Assembly: GCF_034043515.1 (NCBI RefSeq)
Contig: NZ_CP138214.1
Coordinates: 4,030,001-4,094,000, forward strand
Source of the DNA: Pseudomonas sp. MUP55
GTDB taxonomy: Bacteria; Pseudomonadota; Gammaproteobacteria; Pseudomonadales; Pseudomonadaceae
Direction of reading: 5' to 3'
Length of the DNA: 64,000 nucleotides
Below the pieces are notes generated by a model. It saw only the letters and a list, made by a program, of their open reading frames with translations. It had not been told where the DNA came from and searched no databases. Made by a program: the position numbers and the translations under genes. This document shows positions 63,773 through 64,000 of this stretch, piece after piece; positions within the stretch are counted from its first letter, which is position 1; each line of letters starts with the position of its first letter.

Positions 63773-64000
63773 ATGAGCAAGACCGTTCGCATCGGCTGTG
63801 CCAGCGCCTTCTGGGGCGACACCTGCACCGCCGCCGCCCAACTGGTGCATGGCGGCGCCCTGGATTACCTGGTGTTCGACTACCTGGCGGAAGTCACGAT
63901 GTCGATCCTGGCCGGGGTGCGCATCAAAGACCCCAAGGCCGGTTACGCCACCGACTTTGTCGAGGTGCTCACGCCGCTGCTGGCCGATATCCAGCGCCAG
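63773..64000 (+). CDS. atuA: AtuA-like acyclic terpene utilisation protein, 5' part
   Basis: The first 76 residues only; the frame runs off the window end. [46 protein letters not shown] resembles the N-terminus of the DUF1446/AtuA family, which is required for citronellol and geraniol catabolism in pseudomonads, though its biochemical role is not settled. GAGGAAGG lies upstream of the ATG. The divergent TetR gene and palindromes support the call. Length and the rest of the operon cannot be judged. Confidence 0.8.
   Translation, partial: MSKTVRIGCASAFWGDTCTAAAQLVHGGALDYLVFDYLAEVTMSILAGVRIKDPKAGYATDFVEVLTPLLADIQRQ

Overview
The window looks like the chromosome of a fluorescent Pseudomonas (P. 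fluorescens group). The evidence is the pyoverdine genes pvdS, pvdG, pvdL, pvdH and an MbtH-like gene, the order lpxL-minCDE-rluA-apeB known from other pseudomonads, many intergenic REP palindromes with a 'GTGGGAGGGGGC...' core, and GC-rich coding sequence. No rRNA, tRNA or CRISPR was seen.

Layout. (1) 1-5956: an NtrC-type response regulator and a MacAB-like tripartite exporter on the minus strand, with a good sigma-54 promoter in front; the sensor kinase and outer-membrane partner are not in the window. (2) 6330-11291: a one-domain AraC regulator facing a tightly overlapping five-gene minus-strand operon. It encodes a KASIII-like protein with an altered catalytic triad, an acyl carrier protein, a half-length acyl-CoA-dehydrogenase-like protein, a MATE exporter and an alpha/beta hydrolase. 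I do not recognise this cluster; it is the best candidate here for an undescribed system. (3) 11500-19707: a glutathione S-transferase, a purine permease, a LysE-type exporter and a 1752-residue DUF6543/dermonecrotic-toxin-like protein. (4) 19859-27615: urate catabolism (uraH, puuE, uraD, alc, allA, puuD) with a urate-type permease and a Tsx/OmpK-like channel. Putative sigma-54 promoters and a shared TTGTATACAA palindrome suggest one regulon that also takes in the permease at 12406. (5) 27665-37975: housekeeping genes (patatin, lpxL, minCDE, rluA, apeB, an MscS channel), with an IS3-family element inserted in a REP repeat between rluA and apeB. (6) 38087-39893: mbtH-like gene and pvdH, each behind a PvdS box. 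(7) 40037-46412: ampDh3, a two-component system and a divergent dsbD-tlpA-dsbG set. (8) 47032-61587: pvdL-pvdG behind a PvdS box, and divergent pvdS behind a Fur box. This block is flanked by two directly repeated copies of a ~430-bp structured element. (9) 62115-64000: a solute-binding protein, an AtuR-like TetR repressor and the start of an atuA-like gene.

How the genes work together. Iron starvation lifts Fur from pvdS. PvdS then drives pvdH (2,4-diaminobutyrate supply), the MbtH-like helper and pvdGL, which start the acylated Glu-Tyr-Dab pyoverdine chromophore precursor. The urate genes carry urate through 5-hydroxyisourate, OHCU, allantoin and allantoate to ureidoglycolate and glyoxylate. 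Starts were moved from the longest open frame where a Shine-Dalgarno site or an overlap with the upstream gene supported it. Family calls come from motifs read by eye; no database search was run.
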